This document shows, one piece after another, positions 16,217-24,709 of a stretch of DNA of 64,000 nucleotides; the first letter of the stretch is position 1, and each line of letters begins with the position of its first letter. The notes under the pieces were generated by a model. It was not told the origin of the DNA, ran no database searches, and worked only from the letters and a program-made list of their open reading frames with translations. The position numbers and the translations under genes were made by a program. This DNA comes from Nonomuraea basaltis (GTDB lineage Bacteria; Actinomycetota; Actinomycetes; Streptosporangiales; Streptosporangiaceae), in the NCBI RefSeq assembly GCF_005893125.1, contig NZ_VCJS01000037.1:17105-81104 (forward strand), written 5' to 3'.

Positions 16217-17059
16217 TTACGGGCGTAGCGGGAGCTCATCGAGGACTGCCTCGGCCAGTTTCGCCGCCCTGGGGTCGTAGCGGCTCGCCAGCGTGTGGAA
16301 CAGCTTCTCGGCGCGGATCGCCGGCCAGTCGGCGGGCAGGTGCTCGGCCGGGAGGCGTGGGTCCTGGCGGACGAGCTGGAGCCAGTCGGCGTGCAGGAGC
16401 AGTTGTCTGGCCAGGTCGTCGGCGGCGGACGGGAGCGGGTGCGGGGTGTCCCAGCGGTCGAGGAAGGCCCGGTAGCGTAGGGCGATCTGGTCGGTGTCGA
16501 ACGCCTTGCGGACCAGGTCGGCCGACTCGGTCGGCTTGAGCGCCCGCGCCTGGAGCACCGTGACGTTGTCGCCCAGCCCGAGCGGGGCGAGCATCGCCTC
16601 GACGTCCTTCGTCCCCGGCGCGATCCACAGCCCGCCCTGCAGCAGCCCGAACCCGGCCCAGATGAGCTGGGAGCGCAGGTCGTGGCGGGTGCTGCGTTCG
16701 CTGCCCGGCAGGGAGAAGCCGACGAGCGTCCAGGTGCCGTCCCAGTCGCGGTTGACCGCGCCGGTCTCCCAGACGTGCCTGCGCCCGTCCTCGAGCACGT
16801 CGGTGGCGTGCGGGGTGAGCCCGAAGTAGACCTTTTTGCCCCGGCGGTGCCTGGCCAGCAGGTTGCGCTTGGCCATGCGGGTGAGCGTCGAGCGCACCGC
16901 CTCCTCCGAGACGCCCAGGCGGGCGAAGACGTCGATGACGCTGCCCGAGTAGACCGCGGTGTCGCGCCCCAGCACGTAGATGCCGAGAAAGCTGAACATC
17001 AGGGACTGCGGCCGCGCCGACGGCACCTGCGGCTGGTCCTGCCCATCCTCGCGCTTCAC
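16217..17059 (-). CDS. PaaX-family transcriptional regulator
   Basis: 280 aa from GTG at 17059; longer in-frame starts exist, but the family similarity begins at RPQSLMFSFLGIYVLG. The winged-helix N-terminus runs to VRSTLTRMAKRNLLARHRRG, followed by the PaaX central and C-terminal domains (WDGTWTLVGFSLPGSERSTR). PaaX in E. coli represses phenylacetate genes in response to phenylacetyl-CoA. Here it is divergent from the hydroxycinnamate-type operon, so an aryl-CoA ligand is a reasonable guess. Confidence 0.85.
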   Translation of the reverse strand: MKREDGQDQPQVPSARPQSLMFSFLGIYVLGRDTAVYSGSVIDVFARLGVSEEAVRSTLTRMAKRNLLARHRRGKKVYFGLTPHATDVLEDGRRHVWETGAVNRDWDGTWTLVGFSLPGSERSTRHDLRSQLIWAGFGLLQGGLWIAPGTKDVEAMLAPLGLGDNVTVLQARALKPTESADLVRKAFDTDQIALRYRAFLDRWDTPHPLPSAADDLARQLLLHADWLQLVRQDPRLPAEHLPADWPAIRAEKLFHTLASRYDPRAAKLAEAVLDELPLRP

Positions 17060-17439
17060 AGGCAAGAGAGTAGAGGGAGCGGGGATGGCGGGCAAAACCA
17101 TGACGCTAGTCGCCAATGTGCCCTACGTCCAGAGGGTCAGCCGCCACCAAAGTGTGCAGATTTTTGTCGGCAGGCAGATTATTGCCGAACGTCGAACGGC
17201 GGCTTATGGTCCGCGTGTGGGACGAATCTGGATGATCCTGCCGGCAGCGTCGAGCGCCGGCATCCGGCCCTCGTTGTCCGACCGGCCAGGCTCGCCCGGC
17301 CGTCGCACAAGCCGTCCCTGTCGCGGTGAGGTGGGGCGGGAAGGGTGCTCGAATATTGGGCAAAACTTTGACCTGGGTCATATAAGTGCCCTACATTGAC
17401 GGAAGTCGTCAGAGTCTTGCGGTGTTTGGGGTGGAATAG
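17060..17439. promoter_or_regulatory. Divergent control region of the PaaX gene and the cou-like operon
   Basis: 380 bp without a gene. GTGCCCTAC occurs twice in the same orientation, at 17118-17126 and 17386-17394, one near each gene start. A perfect 12-bp dyad, TGACC-TG-GGTCA, lies at 17369-17380. The segment 17340-17440 is AT-richer and probably holds the operon promoter. Confidence 0.5.
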
Positions 17440-18345
17440 ATGGATTTGTCGGGCAAGGTGGCGGTGGTCACCGGGGCTGGTCGCGGTCTCGGACGGGCGT
17501 ACGCGGAGGCCCTCGCGGCCGCCGGCGCGGCGGTGGTCGTCAACGACGTGGACGCCGTAGCGGCCGCCCAGGTCGTCGAGACCGTGGTCGCCGAGGGCGG
17601 CAGGGCCGTGGCCGCGGTCGGCGCCGTCGGCGGGGCCGAGGTGGCCCAGCGGCTGGTCGACACCGCGGTCAAGGAGTTCGGCCGGCTCGACGTGCTGGTG
17701 ACCAACGCCGGCATCCTGCGCGACCGGGTGCTGTGGAAGATGTCCGACGAGGACTTCGACGCGGTCGTCGAGGTGCACCTGCGCGGCACGTTCACCTGCG
17801 CCCGCGCGGCGGCCGTACGCATGCGCGAGCAGGGCGAAGGCGGCCGTCTGATCCTCATCTCCTCGCCGGCCGGCCAGCGCGGGAACTTCGGCCAGACCAA
17901 CTACGCCGCCGCCAAGGCCGGCATCGTGGCGATGGCCCGCACCTGGGCGCTGGAGCTGGCCAGGGCGAACGTCACCGTGAACGCCGTCGTGCCGGTCGCG
18001 GCCACCGAGATGACCAAGACGATCCCCGCCTTCGCGCCGGTCCTGGAGGAGGCCGAGCGCACCGGCCGCCCGCTGCCGGAATGGCTGCGCAAGGACGAGG
18101 GCCTCGGCACGGTCGAGGACGTGGCCGGGCTCATCGTCTACCTCGCCTCGGACGCCTCGGCCGGCGTCACCGGGCAGGCCGTCGGCGTCGGCGGCGACCG
18201 GCTGGCGCTGTGGTCGCATCCCGCCGAGAAGGCCGTCGCGTACGCCGACGGCGGCTGGAGCGCCGACGCCATCGCCGCCTCCTGGCACGAGGGCGTGGGC
18301 GCCGAGCCGGAGACGTACGGAATCCCCGCTCCCAAGGGAGCCTGA
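17440..18345 (+). CDS. SDR hydroxyacyl-CoA dehydrogenase, CouN-like
   Basis: 301 aa, ATG at 17440. Classical SDR: TGAGRGLGRAYAEAL (NAD site), NAGILRD, Ser at LISSPAG and the YAAAK motif (YxxxK). The length, the RGLGRAYAEAL start and the 45-residue C-terminal tail resemble 3-hydroxyacyl-CoA dehydrogenases of the multifunctional beta-oxidation type. In the cou/phd p-hydroxycinnamate pathway an SDR oxidises the hydrated aryl-propanoyl-CoA to the beta-keto-CoA. First gene of a tight operon; one base separates it from the next start. Confidence 0.8.
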   Translation: MDLSGKVAVVTGAGRGLGRAYAEALAAAGAAVVVNDVDAVAAAQVVETVVAEGGRAVAAVGAVGGAEVAQRLVDTAVKEFGRLDVLVTNAGILRDRVLWKMSDEDFDAVVEVHLRGTFTCARAAAVRMREQGEGGRLILISSPAGQRGNFGQTNYAAAKAGIVAMARTWALELARANVTVNAVVPVAATEMTKTIPAFAPVLEEAERTGRPLPEWLRKDEGLGTVEDVAGLIVYLASDASAGVTGQAVGVGGDRLALWSHPAEKAVAYADGGWSADAIAASWHEGVGAEPETYGIPAPKGA

Positions 18346-18346
18346 G

Positions 18347-19234
18347 GTGGACCCCGAGATGGACACCGCCGAGCTGGTCGCGATCGACGTCCACACCCAC
18401 GCCGAGGTCTCCAAGGACGGGCACGGCTCGCTCAGCCCGGAGCTGTTCGGCGCCTCCGGCGAGTATTTCGGCTCCCATGACCGGCCGGCCATCCCCCAGA
18501 TGGCCGCCTACTACCGGGAGCGGAAGATGGCGGCGGTGGTGTTCACCGTGGACGCCGAGCACGCCACCGGCCATCCCCGCATCTCCAACGAGGAGATCGC
18601 CGAGAGCTGCGCGGAACACCCCGACGTGCTCATCCCGTTCGCCAGCGTCGATCCGTGGAAGGGCAGGGCGGGCGCGCGCGAGGCCCGCCGCCTGATCACC
18701 GAGCACGGCGTGCGCGGGTTCAAGTTCCACCCGAGCATCCAGGGCTTCGACCCCAACGACCGGATGGCGTACCCGCTCTACGAGGTGATCGAGGAGCTCG
18801 GCGCGGTGGCGCTGTTCCACACCGGCCAGACCGGCATCGGCGCGGGCGTGCCGGGAGGCGGCGGCATCCGGCTGAGGCACTCCAACCCCATGCTGGTCGA
18901 CGACGTGGCCGTGGACTTCCCGCACCTGCGCGTCATCCTGGCCCACCCGTCCTTCCCCTGGCAGGACGAGGCGCTCGCGGTCGCCACCCACAAGCCGCAC
19001 GTGTACATCGACCTGTCCGGCTGGTCGCCGAAATACTTCCCGCCGCAGCTTGTCCGGTACGCCAACACGCTGCTCAAGGACAAGGTGCTCTTCGGCTCCG
19101 ACTATCCGGTGATCACCCCGGACCGATGGCTGGCGGACTTCGCCAAGCTCGACATCAAGCCAGAGGTCCGCCCCAAGATCCTCAAAGACAACGCCGCACG
19201 CCTGCTCGGCCTGACCCCCAAGGAGCTGCCATGA
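18347..19234 (+). CDS. Amidohydrolase-2-family enzyme, CouO-like
   Basis: 295 aa from GTG at 18347 (AAGGGAG upstream); ATG at 18359 is an alternative. Metal-binding features of the amidohydrolase-2 barrel: IDVHTHAE near the N-terminus, RGFKFHPSIQGF, LFHTGQTG, ILAHPSFPWQDEA and LFGSDYPVITPD. In the cou/phd clusters an amidohydrolase-family protein cleaves the aryl beta-ketoacyl-CoA, releasing the benzoate directly. That assignment rests on neighbours; related enzymes are also decarboxylases. Its stop overlaps the next start (ATGA). Confidence 0.78.
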   Translation: MDPEMDTAELVAIDVHTHAEVSKDGHGSLSPELFGASGEYFGSHDRPAIPQMAAYYRERKMAAVVFTVDAEHATGHPRISNEEIAESCAEHPDVLIPFASVDPWKGRAGAREARRLITEHGVRGFKFHPSIQGFDPNDRMAYPLYEVIEELGAVALFHTGQTGIGAGVPGGGGIRLRHSNPMLVDDVAVDFPHLRVILAHPSFPWQDEALAVATHKPHVYIDLSGWSPKYFPPQLVRYANTLLKDKVLFGSDYPVITPDRWLADFAKLDIKPEVRPKILKDNAARLLGLTPKELP

Positions 19235-19689
19235 CGACCATCGCGAACGGACTGGAGGAGCTCAAGGCGCTGGCCGGGACCGGCCTCGGCCACAGCGACT
19301 GGCTGGAGATCACCCAGGAGCGGGTGAACACCTTCGCCGACGCCACGAACGACCACCAGTGGATCCACGTGGACCCGGAGAAGGCCAAGGACGGGCCGTT
19401 CGGCGGCCCGATCGCCCATGGCTACCTGACCCTGTCGCTGCTCATCCCCCTGTTCAACGAGCTGCTCGACATCCAGGGCATGAAGATGAGCATCAACTAC
19501 GGGCTGGAGAAGGTCCGCTTCCCGAGCCCCGTCAAGGTGGGCGGCAAGATCCGCCTGGCCGCCAAGGTCGCCGAGGTCGCGGACGTCCCCGGCGACGGCG
19601 TCCAGATGCTGCTCGACTTCACCGTGGAGATCGACGGCGCGGCCAAGCCCGCGTGCGTCGCCCGTGCCGTCTACCGGCACTACGCCTGA
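19231..19689 (+). CDS. MaoC-family enoyl-CoA hydratase, CouM-like
   Basis: 152 aa, ATG at 19231 overlapping the previous stop. Single hot-dog fold with the hydratase-2 motif: ITQERVNTFADATNDHQWIH followed by GPFGGPIAHGYLTLSLL, giving the Asp and His of the catalytic pair. It should hydrate the aryl-propenoyl-CoA made by the ligase downstream. The size matches single-domain MaoC hydratases. Confidence 0.85.
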   Translation: MTTIANGLEELKALAGTGLGHSDWLEITQERVNTFADATNDHQWIHVDPEKAKDGPFGGPIAHGYLTLSLLIPLFNELLDIQGMKMSINYGLEKVRFPSPVKVGGKIRLAAKVAEVADVPGDGVQMLLDFTVEIDGAAKPACVARAVYRHYA

Positions 19690-19717
19690 CCCTTCGGATA
19701 TGAGGAGCCCCCCACTC

Positions 19718-21055
19718 ATGTCAAACCCCATCCAGCTGCGCCGCGCGGTGGCCTCGAGCTTCATCGGCAGCGTCATCGAGTACTACGACTTCCTCCTGTA
19801 CGCCACGGCCTCCGCCGTCGTGTTCAGCAAGGTCTTCTTCTCCAACCTCGACCCCCTGGTCGCCACGGTGGCCAGCCTCGGCACGTTCGCCACCGGCTAT
19901 CTGGCCAGGCCGATCGGCGGCGTCGTGTTCGGCCACTTCGGCGACCGGCTGGGCCGCAAGCGGATGCTGGTCATGACCATGGTGCTGATGGGCGTGGCCA
20001 GCTTCCTCATCGGGGTGCTGCCCACGTACGAACAGGCCGGCGTGCTCGCGCCGATCGCGCTCGTCCTGCTCAGGATCGTGCAGGGGGTCGCGGTCGGCGG
20101 CGAGTGGGGCGGCGCGGTGCTGATGTCGGCAGAACACGCCACCGGGCACGCCACCGCCCGCCGCGGCCTGTGGGCGAGCTTCACCAACGCGGGAGCTCCG
20201 TTCGGCATGGTGCTGTCCACGGGAGCGCTGAGCGGCACCGCCGCCGTGCTGGGCAACGACGCGTTCCTGGCGTGGGGGTGGCGGGTCCCGTTCCTGATCA
20301 GCATCGTGCTGCTGGCGATCGGCCTGTTCGTCAGGACGCGGGTGGAGGAGACGCCGGTGTTCAGCGCCGCCCTCAAGGAGAAGGTGTCCCGGGCCCCGCT
20401 GATGGACGTCCTGCGCGACCAGCCCAGGACGCTGCTGCTCGGGGTCGGCGTGGGACTGGCCGCGTTCGTGGCGCAGGGCACGCTCACCACGTTCCTCATC
20501 GCGTACGGTGTGCAGTCCGGTTTCGAGCGGCAGACCGTGCTGAACGGGCTGACGCTCTCTTCGGGGCTGGCCGTGGTCGGCATCCTCGGCTGGTCGGCCC
20601 TGTCGGACCGGGTCGGGCGGCGCCCGGTCGTCATCACGGGCGCGCTGATCATGGCGGTGTACGCGTTCGTCCTGTTCCCGCTGGTGGACAGCGGCAGCGC
20701 TGCGCTGCTCACCATCGCGCTCATCCTCGGCCAGTCGATCATCCACCCATTGATGTACGGGCCGCTCGCCGCGCTCTACACCGAGCTGTTCAGCACCCGC
20801 AGCCGCTACACCGGCGCGTCGCTCGGCTACCAGCTCGCCGGGCTCGGAGCCGGGCTGGCCCCGGTGCTGTTCGCCCAGATCATGGCCTCCAGCGGCGGCG
20901 GCGGGACGTTCATAGTCTCCGCGGTCATCGCCGCCGCGTGCCTGCTCGCCGTGGCCTGCACGCTGGCGCTCAAGGAGACCAGCCGCGGTGACCTCACCGC
21001 GGACACGGCTCCAGGCGCGGTCGCGGGCGTCACCGGAGCCCCTTCGCAACGTTAG
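19718..21055 (+). CDS. MFS transporter, metabolite:H+ symporter type
   Basis: 445 aa from ATG at 19718. Twelve TM helices. The MHS (ShiA/ProP-like) signature is clear: SSFIGSVIEYYDFLLYATA in helix 1 and FGHFGDRLGRKRML after helix 2. These symporters import organic acids. Between the hydratase and the CoA-ligase it most likely brings the aromatic acid into the cell, as CouT/PhdT do. Confidence 0.85.
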   Translation: MSNPIQLRRAVASSFIGSVIEYYDFLLYATASAVVFSKVFFSNLDPLVATVASLGTFATGYLARPIGGVVFGHFGDRLGRKRMLVMTMVLMGVASFLIGVLPTYEQAGVLAPIALVLLRIVQGVAVGGEWGGAVLMSAEHATGHATARRGLWASFTNAGAPFGMVLSTGALSGTAAVLGNDAFLAWGWRVPFLISIVLLAIGLFVRTRVEETPVFSAALKEKVSRAPLMDVLRDQPRTLLLGVGVGLAAFVAQGTLTTFLIAYGVQSGFERQTVLNGLTLSSGLAVVGILGWSALSDRVGRRPVVITGALIMAVYAFVLFPLVDSGSAALLTIALILGQSIIHPLMYGPLAALYTELFSTRSRYTGASLGYQLAGLGAGLAPVLFAQIMASSGGGGTFIVSAVIAAACLLAVACTLALKETSRGDLTADTAPGAVAGVTGAPSQR

Positions 21056-21068
21056 GAGACACACGCTC

Positions 21069-22589
21069 ATGCAGAACTCCGGGATAGGCGGCTGGCCGGC
21101 CCGGCGGGCCTTGATGACGCCGGACCGCACGGCCTTCGTCTTCGGCGGCAGATCCCTCACGTACGCCGAGGTCCACGAGCGGGTGACGAAGCTGGCGGCG
21201 CGGCTGCGGGACAGCGGCGTGCGGGCCGGGGACCGCGTCGCCTACCTCGGCCCGAACCACACCGCGTTCGCCGAGACGATGTTCGCCACGCACGTGCTCG
21301 GCGCCGTCTTCGTCCCGCTGAACTTCCGGCTCGCGGCACCCGAGATCGAATACATGCTGGGGCACGCCGGCGCGAAGGTCCTGATCTACGCGCCGCAGTG
21401 CGCCGGCGTGGTGCACGCGCTTCCCGGCACGTCTGCCCTGGACGAGATCGTGGCGCTCGAGGCCGCCGCGCCGGGGGAGCGAGACTACGAGAGCTGGCTC
21501 GCGCAGGGCGACCCCACGCCGATCGACGTGCCGGTGGAGCAGGACGACGTCGCGCTCATCCTGTACACGTCGGGCACCACCGGCCGCCCCAAGGGTGCCA
21601 CGCTCAGCCACGCCAACCTGGTGTGGAACACGTTCAACATGCTCATCGGGGTGGACGTGGCCGGCGATGAGACGACGCTGGTCAGCGCCCCGCTGTTCCA
21701 CGTCGCGGCGCTGAACCAGACGCTGCTGCCGACCTTCGTCAAGGGCGGCTGCTCGGTCATCATGCCGTCGTGGGACGTGGACACGTGCTTCGACCTCATC
21801 GAGAAGCACGGCGTCACGTGGATGTTCGGGGTCACCACGATGTTCGCCGCGCTCGCCCGCTCGCCGCGCTGGGCCGGGGCGGACCTGTCCTCGGTGCGCA
21901 CGCTGATGTCCGGGGGAGCGGCGATCCCGCCCGCCCTGATCCGCACGTACCAGGAGCGGGGGCTGGTGTTCTGCCAGGGGTACGGGCTCACCGAGACCTC
22001 GCCCGGGGCGACCTTCCTGGAGGCCAGCCAGAGCGCGCGCAAGGCCGGCTCGGCGGGCGTGCCCGTCTTCTTCGCCAACATCCGGGTCGTCCGGCCGGAC
22101 CTCACCGACGCCTCGCCCGGCGAGCCCGGCGAGGTCCTCATCCAGGGCCCGAACGTCACACCCGGGTACTGGAGCGATCCGGCGGCGACCGCCGCGGCCT
22201 TCGCCGAGGGCGGCTGGTTCCGCTCCGGCGACGTCGCCACCCTCGACGAGGAGGGGCACCTGTACATCGTGGACCGGGTCAAGGACATGTACATCTCCGG
22301 CGGGGAGAACGTCTATCCCGCCGAGGTGGAGGCCGCCCTCTTCGAGCACCCGGCGGTGGCCGAGGTGGCGGTGGTCGGCGTGCCGGACGCGACGTGGGGG
22401 GAGACCGGCCGCGCGTTCGTGGTCGCCCGCCCCGGGCAGGCCGCCACGGGGGAGGAGTTGCGCGACTTCCTCCGCCCCCGGCTAGCCGCGTACAAGATCC
22501 CCCGCTACGTCACCTTCGCCGACGACCTGCCGAAGACGGGCTCCGGCAAGATCCAGAAGCTCAAGCTCCGGGACCTGTCCCTGCCCTAA
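21069..22589 (+). CDS. Acyl-CoA synthetase, CouL-like
   Basis: 506 aa, ATG at 21069 (TTAGGAGA upstream). ANL-family AMP-forming ligase: P-loop YTSGTTGRPKGAT (residues 166-178), GYGLTETSPG, hinge region SGDVATLDEEGHLYIVDRVK, and the acyl-adenylate Lys in PKTGSGKIQK near the C-terminus. It should activate the imported aromatic acid to its CoA ester, the entry step of the pathway. Substrate (p-coumarate, ferulate or a dihydro form) is inferred from context. Ends 4 bp inside the converging MarR gene. Confidence 0.85.
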   Translation: MQNSGIGGWPARRALMTPDRTAFVFGGRSLTYAEVHERVTKLAARLRDSGVRAGDRVAYLGPNHTAFAETMFATHVLGAVFVPLNFRLAAPEIEYMLGHAGAKVLIYAPQCAGVVHALPGTSALDEIVALEAAAPGERDYESWLAQGDPTPIDVPVEQDDVALILYTSGTTGRPKGATLSHANLVWNTFNMLIGVDVAGDETTLVSAPLFHVAALNQTLLPTFVKGGCSVIMPSWDVDTCFDLIEKHGVTWMFGVTTMFAALARSPRWAGADLSSVRTLMSGGAAIPPALIRTYQERGLVFCQGYGLTETSPGATFLEASQSARKAGSAGVPVFFANIRVVRPDLTDASPGEPGEVLIQGPNVTPGYWSDPAATAAAFAEGGWFRSGDVATLDEEGHLYIVDRVKDMYISGGENVYPAEVEAALFEHPAVAEVAVVGVPDATWGETGRAFVVARPGQAATGEELRDFLRPRLAAYKIPRYVTFADDLPKTGSGKIQKLKLRDLSLP

Positions 22590-23062
22590 TGCGGGGGCAC
22601 GTCGGACAGGGCCGTCCGGCAGCGGTTGAGGTATGCCTCCAGGTCGCGGCGCTGTCGCTGGGTGAGGTCGGCGAGCATGCGCTCCTCCAGGGCGTCCATC
22701 TCCTCGTCGAAGGCCGTGAGCAGCTCGTGGCCCGCGTCCGTGAGGCTGATCAGCAGGGCGCGGCGGTTGTCCGGGTCGCGGCGGCGGGTGATCAGGCCGC
22801 GCCGCTCGAGCGAGGTGATCATGTCGGCCATGGATTGGGCGGTGACGAAGGAGTTGCGGGCCAGCTGAGCGGAGCTGAGCCCGTCGCGGCGGCGCAGCAC
22901 GGTGAGCGCGGTGTACTGCAGGGCGGTGATGCCGGTCGGCTTGAGTAACTCGTCCATCCGGGACCGCGCGGCGAGCTCGACCTGCTTCACGACGTACAGC
23001 AGCGACGGGCGCCGGCTCATGACGTCCGTGCTGCGGTCGTTGCTGCTCGCTGTGTGTCCCAC
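22586..23062 (-). CDS. MarR-family regulator, CouR/PhdR-like
   Basis: 158 aa from ATG at 23062. Winged helix: TGITALQYTALTVLRRRDGL, recognition region AQLARNSFVTAQSMADMITS, wing RRRDPDNRRALL. In the cou and phd systems a MarR protein next to the CoA-ligase represses the genes until aryl-CoA appears. Here it faces the aldehyde dehydrogenase gene across a short region with dyads that are good candidates for its operators. Confidence 0.82.
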   Translation of the reverse strand: MGHTASSNDRSTDVMSRRPSLLYVVKQVELAARSRMDELLKPTGITALQYTALTVLRRRDGLSSAQLARNSFVTAQSMADMITSLERRGLITRRRDPDNRRALLISLTDAGHELLTAFDEEMDALEERMLADLTQRQRRDLEAYLNRCRTALSDVPPH

Positions 23063-23086
23063 CTGGTCTCCTTCGCGATCGACAGT

Positions 23087-23154
23087 CAGATTTCCTGATT
23101 ATCGCAGTCCTCTTGCGCATTATGCTATGAGGGCGTAATTATCAGGAAACCTGT
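23087..23154. promoter_or_regulatory. Candidate MarR operators between the marR and aldehyde dehydrogenase genes
   Basis: A perfect 9-bp inverted repeat, TTTCCTGAT (23092-23100) and ATCAGGAAA (23142-23150), frames an AT-rich centre with GCATTATGC. Each end also forms a local dyad: TCAG-ATTTC-CTGA (23087-23099) and CAGG-AAA-CCTG (23144-23154). This is about the size for two MarR dimers or a looped site. Confidence 0.55.
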
Positions 23155-23208
23155 TGGTTGTACGGAGTGCGGTGCGGCGAGCGATCGCACCGGGAAGGTG
23201 AGCGGGCT

Positions 23209-24690
23209 ATGACCGACTCCGAGGCACAGAACATCCCGGCTCTGAGCCGGCCGCACATCGAGCCCGGCAAGCTCTTCATCGACGGCGAGTGGTGCGAGGC
23301 GAGCGCCAAGGGCAGGAGGGACGTCACCGACCCGTCCACCGGAAAGGTGATCACCACCGTCGCCGAGGCCGACGCCACCGACGTGGAGGCGGCCGTCACG
23401 GCGGCGCGCAAGGCGTTCGGCACGTGGGGGCAGACGTCCGGCCGCGAGCGGGCGCGCATCCTGCACCGGGTCGCCGACATCATCCGGCGGCGGGAGGACG
23501 AGCTCGTCGCGGTGGAGAGCGTCGACGTCGGCAAGCCGGTGAGCCTGTGCCGCGCCGTCGACGTGGCCACGACCGCCGAGATCTACGAGTACTACTCGGG
23601 GCTCGCGCAGACCATCCAGGGCGCGACCCGGCAGATCCCGATCCCCGCGCACGCCTACACCCGGCGCGAGCCGCTCGGCGTGGTCGGCGCGATCACGCCG
23701 TTCAACTTCCCGCTGATCCTCAGCAGCTCGAAGATCGCCCCGGCGCTCGCCGCGGGCAACGCCGTGGTGCACAAGCCCGCGGAGGACACCCCGCTCAGCG
23801 CGCTGCTGATGGCGGAGATTCTGGCCGAGGCCGGGGTGCCGGACGGCGTGCTCAACGTGGTCACCGGCGGCGGCGCGGAGGTGGGGAAGGCGCTGCTGCG
23901 CCACCCCGGGATCGACAAGATCGCCTTCACCGGCTCGACCCAGATCGGGCGGTACGCGGCCGCCACGGCCGGCGAGGCGCTCAAGCCCGTCACGATGGAG
24001 CTGGGCGGCAACGCCGCGCAGATCGTGTTCGAGGACGCCGACCTCGACAAGGCGATCGGCTCGGCCATCAAGGGCTTCGTCTTCAACACCGGCCAGTTCT
24101 GCATGGGCGGGCCGCGCCTGCTCGTCCACCGCTCCCTGTACGACACCGTCCTGGAGATCCTGGCGGGAGCCGTCGCCGGGGTGCCGGTCGGCGACCCCTT
24201 CGACCCGGCGACCGTCGTGGGCCCCATGGCCGCCGAGCGGCACCTCGCCAAGGTCGAGGACTATGTACGGCTCGCCAAGGAAGAGGGCGGCCGGGTCGTC
24301 ACCGGAGGCGAGCGCCTGGAGCTCGGCGGCGGCTACTACTACCAGCCGACCGTCATCGCCGACCTGGGCGACGACTCGCGCGTCGTGCAGGAGGAGGTCT
24401 TCGGCCCGGTCCTGACCGTCCAGCCCTTCGACACCGAGGACGAGGCCGTGGCCATGGCCAACGGCACGCCGTACGGGCTCGCGGCGGGCCTGCAGACCAC
24501 CGACCTGGCCAGGGCCCACCGCGTGGCGGCACGGCTGGAGGCCGGCATCGTCTGGGTGAACGACTGGGCGATGCTCGACCCGGCGATCCCCTTCGGCGGC
24601 GTCAAGCAGTCCGGCTTCGGGCGGGAGTACGGGCCCGAGGTGCTGGAGTCGTACACCAAGGTCAAGTCCGTCGTCATCTCCCTCGCCTGA
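23209..24690 (+). CDS. NAD(P)-dependent aldehyde dehydrogenase
   Basis: 493 aa from ATG at 23209. Standard ALDH fold: PFNFP (163-168), HKPAEDTP, FTGSTQIG, general base E264 (MELGG) and nucleophile C298 (NTGQFCMGG). The position between an aromatic-acid MarR and an alcohol dehydrogenase suggests oxidation of an aromatic aldehyde such as vanillin or benzaldehyde to the acid. Specificity cannot be read from sequence. A 19-bp gap to the next gene indicates an operon. Confidence 0.85.
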   Translation: MTDSEAQNIPALSRPHIEPGKLFIDGEWCEASAKGRRDVTDPSTGKVITTVAEADATDVEAAVTAARKAFGTWGQTSGRERARILHRVADIIRRREDELVAVESVDVGKPVSLCRAVDVATTAEIYEYYSGLAQTIQGATRQIPIPAHAYTRREPLGVVGAITPFNFPLILSSSKIAPALAAGNAVVHKPAEDTPLSALLMAEILAEAGVPDGVLNVVTGGGAEVGKALLRHPGIDKIAFTGSTQIGRYAAATAGEALKPVTMELGGNAAQIVFEDADLDKAIGSAIKGFVFNTGQFCMGGPRLLVHRSLYDTVLEILAGAVAGVPVGDPFDPATVVGPMAAERHLAKVEDYVRLAKEEGGRVVTGGERLELGGGYYYQPTVIADLGDDSRVVQEEVFGPVLTVQPFDTEDEAVAMANGTPYGLAAGLQTTDLARAHRVAARLEAGIVWVNDWAMLDPAIPFGGVKQSGFGREYGPEVLESYTKVKSVVISLA

Positions 24691-24709
24691 CACCACGAGA
24701 AGGAACACC

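Noticed and set aside
19721..21160. Minus-strand frame opposite the MFS transporter
   Set aside because: Composition (Arg/His/Asp/Gly repeats) is that of a shadow; the transporter motifs are on the plus strand.
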